From assembly GCA_003254905.1 (NCBI GenBank), contig QANU01098946.1, positions 5,222 to 69,221 on the forward strand: a stretch of 64,000 nucleotides of DNA, in the 5' to 3' direction. This document shows positions 23,801 to 35,400 of this stretch, in pieces. This DNA is from Nissolia schottii (taxonomy: Eukaryota > Streptophyta > Magnoliopsida > Fabales > Fabaceae). The notes beneath the pieces were generated by a model that made no database searches, had not been told where the DNA came from, and worked only from the letters and a program-made list of their open reading frames with translations. Position numbers and translations under genes: made by a program. Numbering within the stretch: position 1 is the stretch's first letter; each line of letters starts with the position of its first letter.

Positions 23801-26800
23801 TCATTCATGACGCTTCATGTCACATAACCTTCCTTGTGCAATATTGACACAAAAGTTTGAAGCATAACCATAAAAAAATTTCAACTCTTATGCCCACCGT
23901 AAGACACGTTCTTGTTTTTTCTTTTTCAATGTGTAGCACGTCCTGGGCTTCATCCAACGTCCATTTTCCAATTCATGTAAATTCAACTTAAGGAGTCTAC
24001 AATACAAAGCCAAATCCAATCTTGCCTTGTCACTGTCTTTGGTTTTGTCAAGTGTCTATAACAATGTGTATTTTGTTATCAAACATATTTTTTCCAGCAT
24101 GCATCACATCAAGACAATGATGAACCAAGTTATCTTTCCAATATGACAAATCACAAAATATAATTCATTTTTTCCAATAATGTTGTACCATATAGCCTAC
24201 AACAAAATTTTGAGTTTTCCCTGCATCAGTTATCATTAGCAAACATCTAACCATCCTCCAACTCTCATGACCACTTAGTCTCTTTAGAGGCCCTATTCTC
24301 AACTATTTTCTTTCTAAACCTAGTCTTATTGCACCTGCTTTGGTGCTCTGAATCAAATAATATTATGTGACAATCAAACCACATCAATGCTTCATAGAAA
24401 TTGGCATGCCAGTTTTCCCTACATCATCCATATAGATAACATTCCATAAGCAGGAAAGTCATTGATAGTCTACATCAATGCTATTGTCAAAGTGAACATC
24501 ATAAGAACACCCAAAGACCACAAAAATTACAATTCATCAATCAAGAGTTGAAGGAAGACATCAACTTGGTTTTGGGATTGTTGAGACCAAAGATTACACA
24601 AGCCAAAAATAGATAAGGGTCTTTTATGCACATTTCAAGAGGAAGATTATAGGATGTTACAACAACAACTTGACAAGAATGAGGCTCGCTAAATTGATTG
24701 TTTGGCGTAAAACCGTTAGAACAAAACCCTACCCTCACATTGCAGTGATTTGCCACAAATTTAGGATGAGCTTGGTCAAAATGTTTTCAAGCTTCATCAC
24801 AAGAAGGGCGTGTCATTTTATCATCATTCCTTCTATTTTAAAGGTGTCACCTCATAGACGGCGCTAAACTCATGTATGCATTCATTTTTTAGGAATATTC
24901 TTTTACCTCCTAGATCCCATTTTCTTTGGTTTATATCTGACAATTTCACAAAATTCACACTCAATTAGGGCAACATCATCTCTATAGTATAACATACATT
25001 CATTCAAACAACAATCAACCTTATAGATTGCAACCTAAGATTAGAAACTAATTTTTTTAGCCCTGTGATAAGTCATCAGACTTTCGGTACCTCGTGAACA
25101 CAATCTGTTAATCAATGTTTCCTTCTGATCAAACAAAATTTGACTCTGGTTCACCTCTGACTTAATGTTTAACATCCTAACCACCTTGAAAATTTTTGAA
25201 TGTACTGAACCTTCCCATAAAAGCATGTTTGCTTCCTCCAACAAACAATAAAACTTCCGAGCTTCTGGATTAGGAATGTCCTTGATGGAAGGTTCATTAT
25301 GCATTCCAAGCTCACAACCATAAATATCATTAATCATTTCTTCATAGCGATTATAAGTGTCTTCCCAGTTCATGTCACCAATATCATTGCCATGTACATT
25401 ATCCCCACCTGAACTACCTACATCATTTTGACACCTACTCCTGTGATTAATCCCATGGCATCAACTTCCTCGTGTTCAAGCCAAACTCAATAATGAGTAT
25501 GGAAGTCATCCTTACACAGATGATACATAATATTCTCAATATTCAATAACAACAACATTTTTACTTAGCTTACGGGCACCTAACTCACCTTTCCCTCATA
25601 ATTTGATTCTGAAATTGTACTAAGTGGCAAAACTCATGATGAACACCATAAATTCCATAATAAATGTTGGTTTAAATACCCATCAATTTTTGCTCAGTCT
25701 ATCATTCATTCATAATTGATTTGCACGATACAAGATAGTTGAATGAAATCCCAAACCCTTATGTACAAATTAATTAACAAACATCAATCACACAAATTTG
25801 AGCAGAGTCTCTCCTTAAATTTGGAGTCTCCGCACAATTTAAATCAAACACAAGTTGCAAAACCACACCATTTAATTAATAGTCTAATCTTAGATTTAAA
25901 AAAAAATAAAATTAGACATAGTTTCCTCTTAAATTATAGAACTCCATATTTTTATAACATATTAATCAGAACAAAATTCTATAATTCAAGTCAATCAACA
26001 TCTCGTATTCAATTTCAATCATTATCTCATACATATACATAACTTAATTACTACTCATCAAGCATTTCCTAATGAGTCATGCTACACGTACACCAAAAAA
26101 TATACACCATACATACACTCTATACTTATATACATAAAGTTTGTGTTTTAATGCGTATAATGTTTGTGCACTTAATTAAGGATAATTGAGAATATCATCT
26201 ATAAATTTGTAATGTTTGTGCACTCATGAGAATAAAGTTTGTGCATTGTTAATGGTGTATGTATGAGTGTATAAAATTGGGTGTACATGTAACATTTTTG
26301 TTTCCTAATATCCATTCTTTAACACACCCCCTTATAACTTCACAAAACATGTAGCATCTAAACACTATTGCATTTCATACAATTCAAACAAAGCGGGAAG
26401 TAATGTTAAACATTCTTTCCCCCAACCAATTGTACATCTCTCTCTAATCCTACAAATCTGACGTAGAAAAGAAGTTTTTTTTTTCCCTCTCAATCATAAA
26501 TATAAGGATATGAATATTACTAACCTTCAACTTAACTATAAGCTTCAAGCTCCAAAAATCATCAAATAAACAACCTAACATGCATAATTTAAAATTTAAA
26601 AATGGTTAAATAATACTTCTAAATATAAAAAACTCATTCATATTAATTTTAAACAATAACAACAACCATAAATTCATAAAAAGAAGCTCAAACTCATAAA
26701 ATAACATAAAATTTGTCAGTATGTGGTTAGCGCAAAATGATGTTGAGTGTTTGTGACAAATTAGCTTATGGATTCAAAATCCATTGGTAAGTATAGGCTC

Positions 26801-29091
26801 AATAATTCTCTAAACACGTTATTGACGAATTTGGTCCGTCAAATATGTTAGAACTACAAAGGGATAATATCCATTGGAAATTTTGTTAATATTAAACATT
26901 TTTCTTGTAGTGGTTATGAGCATCTGCTCTTGTTCGACACCATGGAAATGCAATTGATCGATGGTGGGGTGACCACAGGATAGAGTCACAAGGTCGAAAG
27001 TGGGGTCTTTTGGTGATGGGCATGGGGCAAGGGCAGTAGGTGGTAAGGTTTTTGGGAGGGGAAAGAAGGGCCACATGGGGGAGGGAAAAGAGATAGAGAT
27101 TTTCTTTTTTAAAATTTTAAGATTTAAAAAACAAAAAATCTTTAACCACAGGTATATGTTATGTAAAATTATTGATTGCCCTATACACAATGTTAGTATA
27201 GAAAAAAAATTTATGCATCTTTAACATGGACAATTAACTATGAATCAAAACTAGAAAAAAAAAATTCAGACAGAAAATCAGAGAAAATATTTATTAGAAA
27301 CCAATTACCAAAATTGATAATTTATTAGGGGATTAAAAACTTATTTAAGGTTTCTTTTTCATGAATGGATGACAGTGGAGAGTAAAAAAATAATTAAATT
27401 TAACACTGAAAGAATATGTGAATTCTTCTAACAATATGTTTGGATTAAGGAAAACAAAGGACAAAAAACATTTATATTTCACTACAAATTTAAAAGAAAG
27501 AGAATGAAACTTATGATTCACTCACTCTTCTTTTCCCATCATGTACTTATTTTCTCCATCTTAATGACAAAATTGTTATTGTGCAGGGTAAATTATACTA
27601 ACTTCTCTTGAAGCTTAGTGAAAATTGTATTACTAATCTTTTATTTTAGTAAATTATGCTCACCTCCATTGGTGAGGGAAGATGAGCGTAATTTACCAAA
27701 ATAGAGATGTATCAGTGTAATTTCATTGAATTTAATGAGAATCCACTTTAATTTGTCAAATTGTTTATTTAGTAGAAAAATTATTACCCTGTTTCAAAAT
27801 GAAGCAGGGATGTCAAAGAGTTTCATGAGAATCTTTAGGACATGGGAGTGATTGTCATTTTTGTAAAACCAATCCAACTAACTTTTGAAGGAGTTATATA
27901 ATGTGATTTTTTTTCCAACTAATTTCTTATCTTGATTTTCCTTATTGTTGAAGGTGATTGTTTTTCCATGGTACCCATCCCTAACGTTGCATTGGGGTTT
28001 TCGCAACCAACTGAAGTTATCCCCCAAGAGAAAGAAAATGAAGCAAATCCTAATCCAAAATCGAAGAATGTATGTCTCTGCATGTTTTTCATTATTTTGA
28101 TCTCTATAAGTTCAATTTAATCTTTTGATGTTGTACTTCTCATTTTACCTTTGGTTTTAATTTTTTGCTATAACACACAAGAATCTTACATATTAAATAT
28201 TCTCTTTTCACAGAGCAATGGAATGATCACTATGGAGCCTAAGCAAGGCGAGGCCACTCCTAGCTATGACCTTGTAGAATTTACAAGACGTGTTGTCTTC
28301 AAGGATCACAATGAAAAGAAAATTCTGGGTTCTGTTGCTTACTATGATGGCAGAAAAGAAATGTTCTATGTATGATTTCTTTAACCTTCATTACTAATTA
28401 ATTAATTAATGGCTAGGCAACAATTAGCGTATACATTTCTTCATAGCTTTCTATTGTCTTTTGGTTAGTTAATACTATCATTTCTGACATTCTTATTATA
28501 GTGGTTACTCTTAATAATTTCTCTATAGTCTTGGTAAATTATGATCCTTTAAAGTTTTGATTTATTCAAGCCATAGCTAGTTGCACTCCTAAAATATGTT
28601 TAAGGTGATGATTTTACTAATATTAGAATTAAGTTATATAATAAAACTTATTTGGATGCAGGTTGAGTTCGACGATGGAGACGAAAAGTATGTAGAGAAA
28701 AATGAGATTTTCAAAATGTTGGCAGGTGAGAAGGAGATAATGGAGGCTGAAGCTATACAACCACCAAGGTATAATTGAAAAAAAAAAAAAAGTCCAAATT
28801 AAAGGTTTAAATAATATATTTCAACATTTTCATAGAAATAGATGAAGATGTATAAGTTAAGATGAGAAATTTTTCACTGTATTTATATTAGATAACTTAT
28901 AATAGTACAAAATGTAACTTTTTTCTCTTATTTGTGTATACTTATAATTATACTTAATTTGTGATAGAAATCTGTACAATTGTAGGTCAAAGAGGACTGC
29001 TACAAAGAAAATGAAAAGATCTGCATCAGGAGAAGGATCAGCTACAACAACAAAGAAGAAAGGAAATACTTCAAACAAGAAAAAAATGTAG
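20802..29091 (+). CDS. Small Tudor-like domain protein, copy B (188 aa)
   Basis: Five exons with GT/AG borders and consistent phases: 20802-20883, 27954-28069, 28214-28369, 28662-28768 and 28986-29091, giving 567 nt and 188 residues. The start ATG (MSNEGSARSLEG) is the first in exon 1. Residues about 83-130 form a Tudor-like strand set: GSVAYYDGRKEMFYVEFDDG followed by DEKYVEKNEIFKML, the pattern G-V-x-Y-D...F-x-V-x-F-D-D-G-D that chromatin-reader Tudor domains share (as in PDS5- or MSH6-type proteins). The C-terminal 35 residues are Lys/Thr/Ser-rich (SKRTATKKMKRSASGEG) and look like a nuclear, nucleic-acid-binding tail. I do not recognise a named family. Intron 1 is 7.07 kb, almost all transposon. 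A role in reading methylated histones is only an inference from the fold. Confidence 0.6.
23475..25373 (-). pseudogene. TNP2-type CACTA transposase remnant
   Basis: Three separated blocks read leftward on the minus strand in the expected TNP2 order. 25373-25041 has the N-terminal part (EARKFYCLLEEANMLLWEG, then VVRMLNIKSEVNQSQ). 24756-24541 has the Transposase_21 core (NVRVGFCSNGFTP, then SYNLPLEMCIKDPYLFL and NNPKTKL). 23669-23475 has the DUF4218-like block (HLPIHLTCEAQFYGLVQYSW, then YQFERSIRVFKK). Stops and missing stretches lie between them, so no transposase can be made. Copy A keeps the same blocks in worse state. Family assignment rests on remembered TNP2 motifs. Confidence 0.8.
26074..26300. 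mobile_element. 227-bp MITE nested in CACTA, only in copy B
   Basis: Left end GAGTCATGCTACACGTACACC and right end GTGTACATGTAACATTTTTG are imperfect inverted termini. A perfect 9-bp duplication, TTTCCTAAT, flanks it at 26065-26073 and 26301-26309, so it is MULE-type. Copy A has the empty site with one TTTCCTAAT. A second family member lies at 57427-57638. Confidence 0.9.
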
Positions 29092-29250
29092 TTCTCATGT
29101 TGCTTAGGCGTTCTTGGTTAGAAGTTCTTGTGTACTTTGAGACTAAATGCCCGCTCTTGCTCTGTCTTATTCAGTTGTTGACACATGTTCAATGTGGGAC
29201 AACCATGCTTTTTTAAAAAAGCTAACCATAGTTGAGTTAACATTTATATC

Positions 29251-29552
29251 GCCGAACTCTAGTTTACTATTGCGAATCCCATTACCCTCTTCGACTTCCT
29301 ACGGTTCAAGCTATGCTCAACCCTTTAAAGAATCAAAACCTAATTTTGGCTCTGAAAGTTTTGAATTTTTCAATGGCAATTCACCAATCATGATTCCTCG
29401 AGGCAACAACGTTGGAGCAATTTGGAAAGAAGGATTTAGGTTAAAAATTAGGGATTTTAACTTTTTATATTATTTTTTTAAAAAAATTATTAAATAAGTG
29501 AGGGTATTTTAGTATTTTACAATCCCCATCTACGAAGCTACACTAGGGAGAC
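29251..29552 (+). other. Third copy of a coding-like module beyond copy B
   Basis: From about 29255 to 29405 the sequence matches the module found inside the MULE-like element of copies A (8180-8345) and B (22320-22465). Here the frame is open for about 60 codons and contains QPFKESKPNFGSESFEFF then NSPIMIPR. I do not recognise the parent protein. The rest is AT-rich. Confidence 0.5.
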
Positions 29553-30011
29553 TAGGGCTGTCAAAATGGGCCCGGACCGTTTACCCGGCCCGTTTATCCG
29601 GTTAAATGGACGGGCTTTACATGTAAAAAATAGGCCCGTGAAAATTTGAAAAAAAATTGGACCGGCCCGTTTAAGCCCGGCCCGTTTAGGCCCGACCCGT
29701 TTGGCCCGGGGGCTGGCCCGTTTACCCGTGAATTTTTTAAAAATAATTTTTAAATAATTTTTTTTGAATTTTTTGAATTTTTTTGAACTTTTTTTTAGAC
29801 TTTTTTGAATTTTTTTAAATTTTTAAATATTTTTTAAAAAATAAATGGGCTGGCGGGCAGCCCGTTTAGGCCCGCGGACCGACCATAAACGAGCCGGACT
29901 TAAAAAATATGCATATTTTTGGCCCGACCCGTTTAGGCCCGCGGGCCTTAACGAGCCGGGCCTTAACGGGCGGGCCTAAATGGGTCGGGCCCGCCCGTTT
30001 TGACACCCCTA
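29553..30011. mobile_element. hAT-type MITE, 459 bp
   Basis: Begins TAGGGCTGTCAAAATGGGC and ends GCCCGTTTTGACACCCCTA, inverted with one mismatch in the outer 14 bases. Eight-bp flanks AGGGAGAC (29545-29552) and AGGTAGAC (30012-30019) match at 7 of 8 positions, the hAT duplication length. The interior carries many GGCCCGTTTA-like words on both strands and a T-rich core. A similar GGCCCG-rich stretch occurs at 54170-54330. Confidence 0.75.
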
Positions 30012-30413
30012 AGGTAGACTTTTGCCCCGTCCTCGTCTAATGGGGAAAAAATCCTCACCTCAGGGGGGCCCATTACCTAGTAGGGATATTTGACATCTTT
30101 ATCCTGTCCATAACAATATAAATATGATATTTATGATAATGTCAACACAATTTATTTATTTTATGAGAACTTTAACTACATATAGTAGTCTTTATTTTTA
30201 GTAATTGCGTATAGTGATTTTTTTTTTACATATCATTTTTTTGGTGCAATAGTGGTCTTTGAAACTGCATTAGCATATTCAACTTATATATTTAATACAT
30301 TAAAATGGAAATAAGTAACAATGGTATCCAAAATCTTAATTAAGTAGGAATCGATATACAGTCAGTATCATTTATTATTTGAAGTTTTCTAGTTGCGTTT
30401 CAAGAATTATACC

Positions 30414-30448
<35 letters not shown>

Positions 30449-30540
30449 GTGTGTGTGTATATCACATTCTATCATCAACTCATCAATATAACCACCAGCA
30501 AAGCAATAACTTATAATTCAAGAATATTATATCTCCTACC
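30012..30540. other. AT-rich spacer with (AT)n/(GT)n microsatellite
   Basis: No gene. A compound microsatellite lies at about 30415-30460. Confidence 0.7.
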
Positions 30541-31430
30541 ATCCAATGATTGAAACCACCATCAACATAATGAAATATTTAAAAAAAATTCAGGTTTTAA
30601 TTATTAAGAATGGGAAAGCAATGAAAAGGAAGAGTGATAAAATGACATAAAGAAAAGAAAAATTAAATGATTTTAAAAAAATTAAACAAAAAGGAGCATG
30701 GTTGAAATCACCATCCACATAATGGAAAAAAAATGCGGGTTTCAATTAGTGAGAATTGGAAAGGAATGAAAATTGAGAGTGATGAAATGAAATAAAGAAA
30801 AGAGAAAGTAAATGATTTTATAAAAAACAAAAAGAAACCTACCGAAATCACCATCAACAGCAGAAATTTTTTTAAAAAAGATAAAGTCACCCTTCAATTA
30901 GGAAGAAATGGAAATGGAAAGGAATGACAATGAAGTTTGGATGAAATGAAAGAATGAAAAGGAAAACTAAATGATTTTATAAAAAAAAAAATAGAAGAAA
31001 CAGAACTGCCGAAACCACCATCAACAATAGGAAAAAAAAATTAAAAATAAACTCACCCCTGAATTAGGAAAAAATAGGAGAGAATTAGAAGAAATAGGAA
31101 GGAAATTGGATGAAAGGAAAGAAAAGAAAAACAAATTAAATCATTTTATATATAAAAAAAAAAACTTAACACAACCGGCTGAAATTACCATTCCTATGAG
31201 CAGAAAAAAAAATCAGTTCATGATGAATTAAGAAGAAAAAGGAAGGAATTAGGAATAATTAGGAAGAAATAAAAAGGGAAATCAAAAGGAAAAGTGTTTT
31301 AAATGGAAGGAACAAATAAAAAATAAATGATTTACAAAAAAAAAAAAAAACCTGCCGAAATTACCATCACCGTTCAAAAAAANAAAAAATAACCTGCCGA
31401 AATTACCATCACCGTTCAAAAAAAAATTAA
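30541..31430. repeat. Diverged purine-rich tandem repeat, about 140-175 bp units
   Basis: The anchor GAAA(C/T)(C/T)ACCATC recurs near 30551, 30705, 30844, 31012, 31181, 31356 and 31399. Spacings are about 154, 139, 168, 169, 175 and 43 bp. Between anchors the plus strand is almost only A and G, with GGAAAGGAATGAAAA and AAATGATTTTATAAAA recurring. A single N at 31383 lies in a poly-A run within the last units. The purine-rich character continues without clear units to about 31800. Confidence 0.75.
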
Positions 31431-32436
31431 AACTTGAATTAAGAAGAAATATTAATGAATTAAGAATAAATAAGACGGAATTAGGAAGAAATATATTAGA
31501 TATGAAGATGAAAAGGGAAAGTAGTTTAAAAAAAACAAAAGAAAGAAAATAAATTAATTAAACATAATAAAAAAGGAATAAAATAAAATAAAATGGAAGA
31601 CAGAAATCAAAGAATATATACAATTTTAATAAAAAATCAAAATTCTTGAATAAGGAATGAAGAGGAGGAAATTAGGGTGAAATAAAATGAAAAATAAAAA
31701 GGAAAAGGAAAACTACTTAAACAAAATGAAAGACAGAAAACAAATTAATTAAACAAATTAAACAATGAAAGAATAAAGAAAAGAAACGCAAAAACAATAT
31801 ACAAATTAAAAAAGAATTCAAAATTCTCAAAAATTGCCACGTAAGCAATTTGAGGTGGGGAATTGATCAAATTTAATGTTCTATATATGATTTTCTATGA
31901 TTACATAAGAATTTTTCTTATCATAAACCTCATTCACAACTCTAAAGAGACTGTCAAAATAAAATAAACAGAGTTACGTTGTCTAATATAAAAACTTATC
32001 AGCATTTTTTCTTGCTACTACAGCTATAAAAACTTAAAAAGTAAAAAAAAAAAAAAAAAGGAATAAAGTGACCAAGGAATAATACACATTATTTAGAAGA
32101 AAAATCACTACAAGCACCTAATGAGTATTTGAACTTGTTTTTTAAGTACTATTTGTTGGCATGTCAGCTTGTCATCAACATACACCTATTTTTTAATTAG
32201 AACCTATACACCACACAATTTTTGAGATGAACACCAAATCCTTGTTCAATCCATTATCTATTGGAGATGAAAATTAATAGAAATTTGAAATATTAAAATG
32301 TTTACATTCCAATTGATTAATAATATAAATATATCATCCATATATATCCAAACAAACAATAAATAGCAAGTCCTTATTGATCAATCCATTATCTATTGAA
32401 GATGAAAACAAAATTTGAAGTCTTGAAGCTTATTTT
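31431..32436. other. A-rich spacer and 3' flank of the TrpA gene
   Basis: No gene. The part nearest 32437 should hold the 3' UTR of the minus-strand tryptophan synthase gene; its length is not determinable here. Confidence 0.55.
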
Positions 32437-35400
32437 TCAAGGAAGTGCTGATTTCAAGGAATAGGTGAATTTTTGCAGTTCTTTCAGCCTATCTTGAGGA
32501 GCTTTTGCCTCACCAAGCAACTTCACCAAGGCACTGCCAACTATCACACCGTCAGCTCCCAAGTCTGCTACCTGGTAGCAAAGTACATGTTTGAGTACAA
32601 TACATAAGCACAATAAGCTTTAAGCGTGATCAATAAAATAGGAATTTATTTGGCAGAATAATAATGTGCATGCAGCATGCATTTTGATCCTTGGATAGAT
32701 AAGTGGATTATATCACTTTATTTCATCCAACAACTACCCTAGTTTTCTATAGAAAATTGCTGACAACTTTTTTTTTCTAGAAAATTGGAAATGTAGCGTT
32801 GCTCGATAAAAACGTTGACTACCAACTAACCTGTTTCACTTGTTCAGGATTGGATATGCCAAAACCAACTGCCACAGGCTTAGTTGTTGTCTGAAAAGAA
32901 AAAAGTGAGGCACCCAATAAAAAGCTTAAATATGATGAGAATGAAGCATGCTTATTTAAGATTCATCAATGTCTTATGGTGATGAAAAGAGGAAAAGAGA
33001 ATGGTACATTTTGGAGACTTCTTACTTATACAATACATACCTCTTTAATTTCCTGCAAAAGGGTCTGAACCTTATCACTAACTGATTTTCGGGCACCAGT
33101 GACCCCCACTGAGCTCACCTATAATTTAAGTCAACTAAAATGACATTTTTCTGGCAGAATTTGATCCATAGTATAACTCTGATCACCAGATGTTTTCAGC
33201 TCCATGGATCAAACAATACTATAGTATTCGTTATAAATCATGTAACATTCAAACCATTAAAAGAGAAGAAAAAAAATATAAAGTAAACATTCATATCTGA
33301 AAGTTATTTGGCATTTTATCCATCAATCATTTTGGAATCATTCAAGTTGAGGCAACTATAGTAGATAAAAAATAAAAAATAAGGGATGAAAACCCCTCAA
33401 TCCATAGCTGAAAAGCAGTAGCGACTATGCTCTTAAACAGTAGCAGCCAGTTGATGAGTAACTCATCTTCTGACCGACACAATGTACTAATTAATAAACT
33501 TTTTGATAAAAATTGAACATGTATCAGCAGATATTGAAATTCATTGGTTTTTGGAGATATTGCAAGTGAGATTAAATAGAAAACACACATACTCTTGCAA
33601 GAAGACCATTGAAGGTGAAAAGTAAATGAGGTTACATGATGAGAAGTAGAAAATGAAGCCACAGAAAGAAGAAGAAAAAACAGTGACCATGACTGAAAGA
33701 AGCTCATACAAGATAAACGAATCCTTCTGAAGCTTCAACAATAGCTTTCATTCGGTCTGTAGGAGTGGTAGGTGTCGTCAGGAGTACCTTCATCCAAGAA
33801 GATAAATGTATCCAAAAGAATAATTATAAGGAAAACGAAGCAGAAAGCAATTATACATGTAAATTTTAAAATAGATATACCATCAACAATTTGATACAAT
33901 ATTTCAAAAAGCAGTTAATAAAACAGGACTTCATTTTTCATCAATAACCAATATGTGCCTCTTCTGTTCTGCTTGACTCTTGGGTTTCATAGTTACAAGT
34001 CTACTCTTCTGTTGAATTTTGAGTTTCATAATTATAACTCCATAGTAAAAAGAGAGTTTACCACTAACTCTACCATTATCAGCAACAGCATATATAAGGA
34101 TACTCCATTTGGAATCCAGAAACAAAATTAGAGGACATTTTGAAGGTAAGAGCAAAACAAACCAGTTCAATTCCATTCTTCTTAGCTTCAGTCCTTAAAG
34201 TTGCCGTCTCTTCGAGAGGAACATCTGGGACTACAAGCCCTGCAAACAGAATGGAAACAAAATATCTGTTACCATGAATCCTGATAACCAAATGGCAGGA
34301 ATTATTTTTTTTGGGGGGGGGGAATACAAAGGAGCTTTTATTTCATAAGCAATTTCCATGTTGATGTGGTTTGACATAAAAAGCCTTAAATAGGACTCAT
34401 TAGAGGTATTCTTAAATAAAGTAATGGAGCAACAAAATCATCGCATTATAGAGGCCTAAAACCTAATCATAAAGATAATTTAAATTGGCAAATCCCAAAT
34501 AGCCAGTTTGAGGATATCATGTCATAAACATATGGAATTGCTTTCGTTATCGTGGCCATGCATTTTATGACAGCGTTTCATCATAGAACTTGCTTAGGAA
34601 AAAGACACATTATCGTGATGCAATGTATCGCAAACCTTTATTTGTGTGGTACTTACCATGCACACCAATGTCTCTTAAGGTGGACATAAATGTCTCAGTA
34701 CCACGCTTCAATATTGGGTTGTAATAAGTAAATAGTGCAATAGGACAAGACAATTGAGGAACAACCTGCCAAATCAAACATTCGGAATGATCATCAGCAC
34801 AAGGATCTAAGAGAAGTTCCACATAACCAAGCAATAAGCTGGAGATTTTCTGAAATCTCCACCCCCCACCCCCCTTGTAGTAAAGCTGTTTTGACCTAGA
34901 AGAAATTCTTAGATTTCATGAAGCAAGAGGAAAAAACAAAGTCGTTCCGTACCATTCATCACATCAATTTTGTAAGTCATCTCTCTTTCCCTACATTTTT
35001 TATGCAATAGGTGGGGTGATGAATGGTACAAAGAAAAACCTTTTTCCTTGCTCTTGGATCATCCAAGAGTCTCTCTTGACTAATTGACTAGGGACTAAAA
35101 GGGCATTCATCAAATGAATCAAAGTGATGGAATAAAAAATGGTTTCATGTGTTTTAAGTGAGATGCACGGGTTGAAATGCAATTCATCGATGCAATCTAC
35201 ACTTGATAACATACCACAAAGAAATGTTAGTACTACACACCTCATTGTGAGCAAATGGCAACATCAAATATTAACTATCTACCTACCATCGTATGCAACA
35301 AAAACAGAACAAGTTTATGAACCATTCTTGTCAGAATCATTACTTACGGAAGTCCTGTTAGTTCGAGTAATCAAATTATTATATATGTTTCCAAACAAAA

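Larger units (their letters stand above)
22627..26912 (-). mobile_element. Complete CACTA (En/Spm) transposon, 4286 bp
   Basis: Both termini are present: CACTACAAGAAAAAT at 22627-22641 and its exact complement ATTTTTCTTGTAGTG ending at 26912, a 15-bp inverted repeat. A perfect 3-bp duplication, GTT, flanks it at 22624-22626 and 26913-26915, as CACTA elements make. A decayed TNP2-type transposase reads on the minus strand. At 4.3 kb with a broken transposase it is non-autonomous. It sits inside the MULE-like element and carries a younger MITE. Confidence 0.93.
21123..27351. mobile_element. MULE-like composite element in intron 1 (copy B)
   Basis: Counterpart of 7036-12492. Left edge AGGGCTAAATCTGG, right edge AGGGGATTAAAAACTTATTTAAGG. 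It encloses C-rich low-complexity DNA (21370-21560 and 22140-22250), the coding-like module at about 22320-22465 and the CACTA element. No verified target duplication. Confidence 0.4.
19575..29250 (+). repeat. Direct segmental duplicate, copy B
   Basis: Second direct copy of the block at 5240-14690. It begins near GAGGTTATTAAAC and ends after GTTGAGTTAACATTTATA. It keeps the complete CACTA element and an open Tudor-like gene. It has two tandem 195-bp units against three in A, and its copy of the MULE-type MITE (from 20141) has lost the right terminus and the second 9-bp duplication. Confidence 0.9.

Noticed and set aside
33342..33741. Minus-strand ORFs of 66 and 121 codons in the TrpA gene
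   Set aside because: They are intron sequence plus the edge of one exon; the nine-exon model explains the locus.
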